64,000 bases of DNA from positions 496,001-560,000 of the forward strand of contig CAXXFQ010000019.1 of assembly GCA_963674475.2 (NCBI GenBank). The letters run 5' to 3'. A program made the position numbers and the translations under genes. This document shows positions 59,853 through 64,000 of the stretch, one piece after another. Each line of letters starts with the position of its first letter. Positions within the stretch are counted from its first letter, which is position 1. This stretch comes from CAXXFQ01 sp963674475 (lineage in GTDB: Bacteria; Planctomycetota; Planctomycetia; Pirellulales; Thermoguttaceae). The notes under the pieces were generated by a model that did no database searches, was not told where the DNA came from, and saw only the letters and a program-made list of their open reading frames with translations.

Positions 59853-60941
59853 ATGGCTACCTCCGATCATTGGTTGTCCTTTGAGCAGCCGCTTTGCGAT
59901 CTGGAATTACGAATCGAAAAATTGGAGCGTCTTGCCGACCAGACCCCGGAAACCAAGGGGGAGGTCTGGCGTCTGCGACGTGAGCTGAACGATCGTATGC
60001 GGGAAATCTACAGTCATCTCAAGCCGAGTGAAACGGTCGAGGTGTCCCGTCATCCGAATCGCCCGATGACGACCGATTATTTGGATCTGATTTTCGACGA
60101 ATTTGTCGAGCTGCGCGGCGATAAATTTTTTGGCGACGATCGCGCGATTCGAACCGGTTGGGCTAAACTCGATACCTATAAAGTGATGGTGGTGGGACAC
60201 CAAAAAGGGAAAACGCTCAAAGAACGAAATGAGTGTTATTTCGGTTGTGCCCATCCGGAAGGGTATCGTAAGGCGATGGCCAAAATGAAGTTGGCCGCCA
60301 AGTTCCACATGCCGGTCATCTGCTTCATCGATACGCCGGGCGCCTATCCCGGTATTGGAGCCGAAGAACGCGGCCAGGCGCACGTGATCGCCAACTCGAT
60401 GTTGGAGATGTCCCGACTGCCGACCCCTGTGGTTTGCGTGGTCATCGGAGAAGGCGGTTCCGGCGGCGCGCTGGGAATCGGCGTGGGCGATCGGGTTGCG
60501 ATGCTTGAGCATTCCTATTATTCCGTGATCAGTCCGGAAGGTTGTGCCGGCATCTTGTGGCGAAGTCATACCTACAAAGATCAAGCGGCCGAGGCGCTGA
60601 AGATTACCTCGAAGGATTTGCCCGGTTTGGGGATTGTCGACGGCGTGGTGGAAGAACCGCTCGGCGGAGCGCATCGGAATCCACACCAAATGGCCACCCG
60701 GTTGAAAATCTTCTTGCGCAACCAGCTTCGCGAGTTGGTGGATAAGCCGGTCGATCAACTTCTCGAAGATCGCTATCAACGATTCCGTCGTATGGGGGCT
60801 TTTCTCGAGCTTGAGCAAGAGGAGATGGCTTCCTTCCGCGAGGGGGAACCGGCAGTGTCATCGAAACAAAATGCCCCTCGGGCCACGCTACGTCGCAATC
60901 GTCCTTCGACCGTTTCGAGTGCGGTTGACCAGGCCGACTAA
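59853..60941 (+). CDS. accA: Acetyl-CoA carboxylase carboxyltransferase subunit alpha
   Basis: AccA pairs with AccD to move CO2 from biotin to acetyl-CoA, the first step of fatty-acid synthesis. The 362 residues have the coiled-coil start (LCDLELRIEKLERLA), HPNRPMTTDYLDLIFDEFVELRGDKFFGDDRAI, GHQKGKTLKERNECYFGCAHPEGYRKAMAKM, the oxyanion-hole Gly pairs in FIDTPGAYPGIGAEERGQ and GEGGSGGALGIG, and SVISPEGCAGILWR. The ATG at 59853 matches the family start. The last 40 residues are a low-complexity tail. accD is not nearby, as in many bacteria. Confidence 0.97.
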   Translation: MATSDHWLSFEQPLCDLELRIEKLERLADQTPETKGEVWRLRRELNDRMREIYSHLKPSETVEVSRHPNRPMTTDYLDLIFDEFVELRGDKFFGDDRAIRTGWAKLDTYKVMVVGHQKGKTLKERNECYFGCAHPEGYRKAMAKMKLAAKFHMPVICFIDTPGAYPGIGAEERGQAHVIANSMLEMSRLPTPVVCVVIGEGGSGGALGIGVGDRVAMLEHSYYSVISPEGCAGILWRSHTYKDQAAEALKITSKDLPGLGIVDGVVEEPLGGAHRNPHQMATRLKIFLRNQLRELVDKPVDQLLEDRYQRFRRMGAFLELEQEEMASFREGEPAVSSKQNAPRATLRRNRPSTVSSAVDQAD

Positions 60942-61061
60942 ACGGTGCGGAGTCATCGACGAAAAGGGATTGGCAGAGCCAAAAAACGTTCCTTCTTGGG
61001 GGAACCTTTTTAAGGAAGGCCGCTTTTTCTTTCCGTGTGGATAATTTTGATGCAAAGTTCA

Positions 61062-61088
61062 TGGAGGGGGAGAATTCCCCCTTTTTTT
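61062..61088 (+). terminator. Intrinsic terminator of accA
   Basis: GGGGG-AGAATT-CCCCC followed by seven T's, 120 bases after the accA stop and just before the LRR gene. Confidence 0.8.
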
Positions 61089-61136
61089 ATTGATATTCTC
61101 CAAGTAAGTCAAATCAGTCAGGAGCGGTTATTAGTG

Positions 61137-61919
61137 ATGAGTCAACAGCAACCACAGGGGAAATCGGTCCGTCTTCTTAGCGTCGTGATAGGCACCATTT
61201 TGGTTTTCGGTATTTGCGTGGGAGGCTGGTACGGAATAGACAAGTTTTTGTTGGAAGGTCCTCGAATTGAACGAGAAGCCAAGGCGTGTGAGTGCCTGAG
61301 GAAAGCGGGGGTGATCGCTATTACCGAGCCTCCTGAAAATCATGTGACGGCGGTTCATTTTGGTAATCCCAAGAAAATTACCGAAGCGACGTATAAGAGC
61401 CTTTCTGATTTATACAAGGTTGCAGTGATTAATTTGAGTGGAACCGAGATTAATGACGCTCAGTTGGCTTATTTGCGTGGTCTTGGGGAACTTGTCAGCC
61501 TCAATCTGACGAATACTCGGGTTACCGACGCCGGTTTAAAGCACCTGCAAACGATTCCGAATCTTCAAGGCCTTACACTCAATAAATGCGTTATTACGGA
61601 CGCGGGAATCGACACGATTTTGGGAATGAAACGTTTGGTCATTCTCAGTATTTCTGATACCAAGGTAACAGACCAGGGACTTCGTAAGCTTGTCGCGGCA
61701 CAGGGGCTTGTGCAGCTTTTTGTGAGTGGCCTTGATATCACGGAGGCCGGTCTGGATGAAATTGCGAAATTGAAAAACTTGGCGGTTGCTGAAATTAAAA
61801 GGGTGAAAATGGACCCGGAATTGATCAAGAAACGTCTTCCACAGGTCAAGGTCAGGGTGGATAAGAAAAAGAAGGAGGAGCCGAAAGATCAAAAAGTAAA
61901 GGAGCCGGAAGAAAAATAA
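61137..61919 (+). CDS. Membrane-anchored leucine-rich-repeat protein
   Basis: A 260-residue protein. After a short basic start, LLSVVIGTILVFGICVGGWYG (about 12-32) is a single membrane anchor. From about residue 95 there are leucine-rich repeats of about 24 residues of the bacterial cysteine-free type (VAVINLSGTEINDAQLAYLRGL, LVSLNLTNTRVTDAGLKHL, LVILSISDTKVTDQGLRKL). The C-terminus is a Lys/Glu/Pro-rich tail. Such proteins are abundant in planctomycetes; no partner is known. ATG 61137 and GTG 61134 share the AGGAG site upstream. Confidence 0.8.
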   Translation: MSQQQPQGKSVRLLSVVIGTILVFGICVGGWYGIDKFLLEGPRIEREAKACECLRKAGVIAITEPPENHVTAVHFGNPKKITEATYKSLSDLYKVAVINLSGTEINDAQLAYLRGLGELVSLNLTNTRVTDAGLKHLQTIPNLQGLTLNKCVITDAGIDTILGMKRLVILSISDTKVTDQGLRKLVAAQGLVQLFVSGLDITEAGLDEIAKLKNLAVAEIKRVKMDPELIKKRLPQVKVRVDKKKKEEPKDQKVKEPEEK

Positions 61920-62604
61920 GGGCGACAAAAACTTTTTGATTCCCGTTTCTTTTTTAAGGGCGGCGGTCGTCGGAAATCGAACAAGCGTCGATTCGGAAAT
62001 CACCGGATCGACGCTTGCTTTTGCGCTATTGATTCTTCTTGGCAAGAGTGAATTAAAGGATGGAGAAAGGTATTTTGATTCCGTTTCCTTCATGAGAACT
62101 CTTCCACGCCGGAGTGACGTTACCGTTAACTGGAAAATCGCTCTAAGGCCCTTCTCGAAACGCCCTGCTGAAAATAACAAAAATTTTGACGTTTTTTGAG
62201 CGGGCGAATTTTTTTAGAGAGCACAAAATCTGGGGGTGCGATTCTTGCTTTTTTCAAACCGAGAAAAACGATTTGATTCGAGATGATTATTTTGATCGGA
62301 CCGTTTTGCGTTTTTCGGGGAGCGGGGCGGGGCGATGAGAGAAAAACGAACTTCAGAAATCGCTTTTTGCCAGGTTTTAGATGGGTTGCCGCGAGTGAAC
62401 CCGTTTGAGTGAAATCAATCAAACGCCGGACTCCAACGTCCGATAATGTTTCTTATGTTCGGTCGGAGACCCATTTTTTGCCTAGTTTTACAAGGTTTTG
62501 GATTTGCGAGGACTGCTTCGTAAATCCACCCCGTCGGAAGTTAGAGGCAAGATTTCCCGCACGAATCTTCTGCGGCGCGAGGTTCATGAGGACGATCGGT
62601 TGCG
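61920..62604. other. Convergent intergenic region between the LRR gene and cvpA
   Basis: Apart from the terminator at 61982-62023, about 580 bp with no gene I can support. Frames of 66-105 codons occur but show no ribosome-binding site or family pattern. Confidence 0.5.
61982..62023 (+). terminator. Intrinsic terminator of the LRR gene
   Basis: CAAGCGTCGATTCGG pairs with CCGGATCGACGCTTG and is followed by CTTTT, 63 bases after the stop. Confidence 0.75.
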
Positions 62605-63309
62605 TCATGGCTGGGCCCCGTTTGATTCGTTCGAAGCGGCTTGGTTTTTCTTTTGGGATTCCAAAAACCGTTCGGTCGCGAGATCGAGAAACGGTTCGAG
62701 AAGACGGTTGATTTTGTCGTTTTCCTTCTCCGTTTCCGTTGGTTTAGGCGGGGGTGTTTCAGAAGGGGCCTGCGAGGGATTTTTCCCGGACGGGTCCTCC
62801 CCTTCCAGCTTTTGATCGAAGTCGTCGAGATAGGTGCTTAATTTATTAGTTATTTCGTCGGGTAGTATTGGCTTCGCTTTTTGGATCGTCGAACAGAGTA
62901 CGCGTCCGGCGCGGCTTTGGAGAACCATTTCGCGTCCCGAAACGGTCAGTGTGACAAGAAAAAAAGTCAGCAGCAAAGCCCAAAGAATCCCTTTGGCAAG
63001 GCCGAACATTGCGCCGATTTGACGGTCGAATTCCTTAAGGCGGACCCGATTGATGATTCCCGAGATAAGTCGAAAAGCGATCCAGATTGTCAATGCGGTG
63101 ACGAGGTACAGGACCAACATCGCCAGAAAGCGGTTCCAAGGTTCGTGTTCGCCAAACCAGTGGGCGATGGGGCGGCTGCCGTGGACTGCGATTCCGGCGC
63201 TGACAAAAATCGAGGCCAACGAGGCCACTTGCCAGGCCATTCCTTTCCAGAAGCCCAGGAGGGTCACGACCCCCAGAAGGATCAAAATCACGATGTCGTA
63301 AGGCTGCAT
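62605..63309 (-). CDS. CvpA-family membrane protein
   Basis: A 234-residue protein with about four transmembrane helices in the first 125 residues (YDIVILILLGVVTLLGFWKGM, then a helix near 30-48, MLVLYLVTALTIWIAF, and GLAKGILWALLLTFFLVTLTV). The DRQIGAMFGLAKG segment is the CvpA hallmark. The C-terminal 90 residues are a Pro/Glu/Lys-rich cytoplasmic tail. E. coli CvpA is needed for colicin V production and bile-salt tolerance; the molecular role is not settled. Confidence 0.83.
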   Translation of the reverse strand: MQPYDIVILILLGVVTLLGFWKGMAWQVASLASIFVSAGIAVHGSRPIAHWFGEHEPWNRFLAMLVLYLVTALTIWIAFRLISGIINRVRLKEFDRQIGAMFGLAKGILWALLLTFFLVTLTVSGREMVLQSRAGRVLCSTIQKAKPILPDEITNKLSTYLDDFDQKLEGEDPSGKNPSQAPSETPPPKPTETEKENDKINRLLEPFLDLATERFLESQKKNQAASNESNGAQP

Positions 63310-63647
63310 GATTCGACCAAGCGTTTTTTGTGAGGGAGAAAGGGGACCGATGGTTAAGCGGAGGAAAAAGCGGGTGATTCCTCCGTGAAAGCGCCCAGTA
63401 TAGCGTTAGAGGGCAGTTTGCCGAATAGCAATCTTGCGGTGGTTGAGGAGGGGGGGTGGATAAAGGGAATTGGTGAAGAAAATCGGTCTTGGAGCAATCG
63501 CTTCTTTTCGAGTATCCTTTGATCCCATCTCATTAGGCAATAGTTTCTGGAACCGGCGGCGTCTTACCTGTACCGCTGACGGGCTCTGGTAAAGTCCATT
63601 GGGAAACCAAAAGTCCCACTGAGAAAAAAGGAAACGGATTAAACTCC
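63310..63647. other. Divergent intergenic region between cvpA and the DUF457-like gene
   Basis: Nothing beyond the expected promoters could be recognised. Confidence 0.5.
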
Positions 63648-64000
63648 ATGGCCGGATTCAAAGCACATATCACGACGAGTAGTTTGGTTGGAATCGGATA
63701 CGCCGTCGGGGCCCACGTGGGTTTTGGATTTCCGATATCCAGTTGCGTCCTGGCCGGAGGCCTTTGTTCCGTGGCCGGGATGCTGCCCGATCTGGATAGT
63801 GATTCGGGACGGCCGTTGCGTGAAAGTATGGCTTTTGCGGCCGCCGTGGTGCCGATGATGCTGATGCGTCGGTTTGAAGGACTGGGCCTCAACGCCGAGC
63901 AGATTGTGCTGGCGGGGGCAGGGCTCTATTTGCTGATTCGGTTTGGTTTTTCCGCCTTGCTGCAAAAATTTACCGTCCATCGGGGGATGTTTCACAGTTT
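63648..64000 (+). CDS. YdjM/DUF457-type membrane-bound metal-dependent hydrolase (3' partial)
   Basis: The frame starts ATG at 63648 (AAGGAAA upstream) and is open to the window end, giving 117 residues. It begins MAGFKAHITTSSLVG, then a hydrophobic segment, AGGLCSVAGMLPDLDSDSGRPLRES with the conserved Pro-Asp-x-Asp acidic cluster, a second and third membrane segment, and TVHRGMFHS with the His pair. These match the YdjM/DUF457 family, predicted integral-membrane metal-dependent hydrolases, one of which is LexA-regulated in E. coli. No enzymatic activity has been shown for the family as far as I know. Confidence 0.8.
   Translation, partial: MAGFKAHITTSSLVGIGYAVGAHVGFGFPISSCVLAGGLCSVAGMLPDLDSDSGRPLRESMAFAAAVVPMMLMRRFEGLGLNAEQIVLAGAGLYLLIRFGFSALLQKFTVHRGMFHS

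Overview
The window is a gene-dense chromosomal segment of moderately high GC from a bacterium that looks like a member of the Planctomycetota, probably Pirellulales-like. The clues are the gene families present: a large secreted alpha-2-macroglobulin, DUF1080 and leucine-rich-repeat proteins, proteins with squalene-cyclase-like toroid repeats beside ExbB/ExbD, a conserved lipoprotein with a YGPQLG start to its mature part, a 78-residue small protein, and an rsmH gene that stands alone outside any division cluster. The assignment rests on family recognition only; no 16S rRNA lies in the window.

Layout. 1-2.2 kb: the 3' part of a TolC-like outer-membrane protein, convergent with rsmH. 3.5-6.6 kb: queA, a NUDIX-type protein and nagA on the plus strand. 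6.7-16.6 kb: a long minus-strand block read as hsp70, dusB, an inositol-monophosphatase-like gene, rpmB, then gatC-gatA-gatB, a SAM hydroxide adenosyltransferase-like gene and a SpoU methyltransferase. 17.2-23.4 kb: the alpha-2-macroglobulin gene, broken by three frameshifts. 23.9-30 kb: an esterase-like protein lacking its usual catalytic residues, DUF502, a small secreted basic protein, an SGNH-DUF1080 fusion and an LtaS/MdoB-like membrane phosphotransferase. 30.3-36.3 kb: a nuclease-like secreted protein, cheW, a chemoreceptor with a Cys-rich PAS domain, and a PAS-LuxR regulator. 37.1 kb: tRNA-Lys(CUU). 37.5-41.5 kb: etfB-etfA-acyl-CoA dehydrogenase. 41.7-49.3 kb: a Tat-exported protein, xerC, a 78-residue protein, a lipoprotein, an FmdB zinc ribbon, an enolase-superfamily enzyme and a NarL-type response regulator. 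50-57.8 kb: a minus-strand set made of a lipoprotein, a large TPR protein, ExbB, ExbD and a TonB-like protein whose C-terminus is an alpha/alpha toroid. 58.4-64 kb: a Ser/Thr kinase, accA, an LRR protein, cvpA, and the start of a YdjM/DUF457 membrane protein cut by the window end.

Most notable system. The 50-57.8 kb set resembles a Tol-Pal/TonB energy-transduction module (ExbB/TolQ, ExbD/TolR, a TonB-type SxxxH transmembrane anchor, a periplasmic TPR protein and a lipoprotein). The expected TonB or TolA C-terminal domain is replaced by a squalene-cyclase-like toroid of unknown role.

Repeats. Intergenic spaces carry several small repeat families with no transposase: an 82-84 bp element with 12-bp inverted ends (3 copies), a 157-160 bp element with about 15-bp inverted ends (3 full copies and one short copy, two of which end exactly in the stop codon of a neighbouring gene), a roughly 125-bp triple-hairpin element in two inverted copies whose stems differ by paired changes, a 38-39 bp tandem array built on AAAAGCGCTTTT, and a roughly 52-bp element downstream of two minus-strand genes. 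All calls come from reading the sequence; no database search was run.
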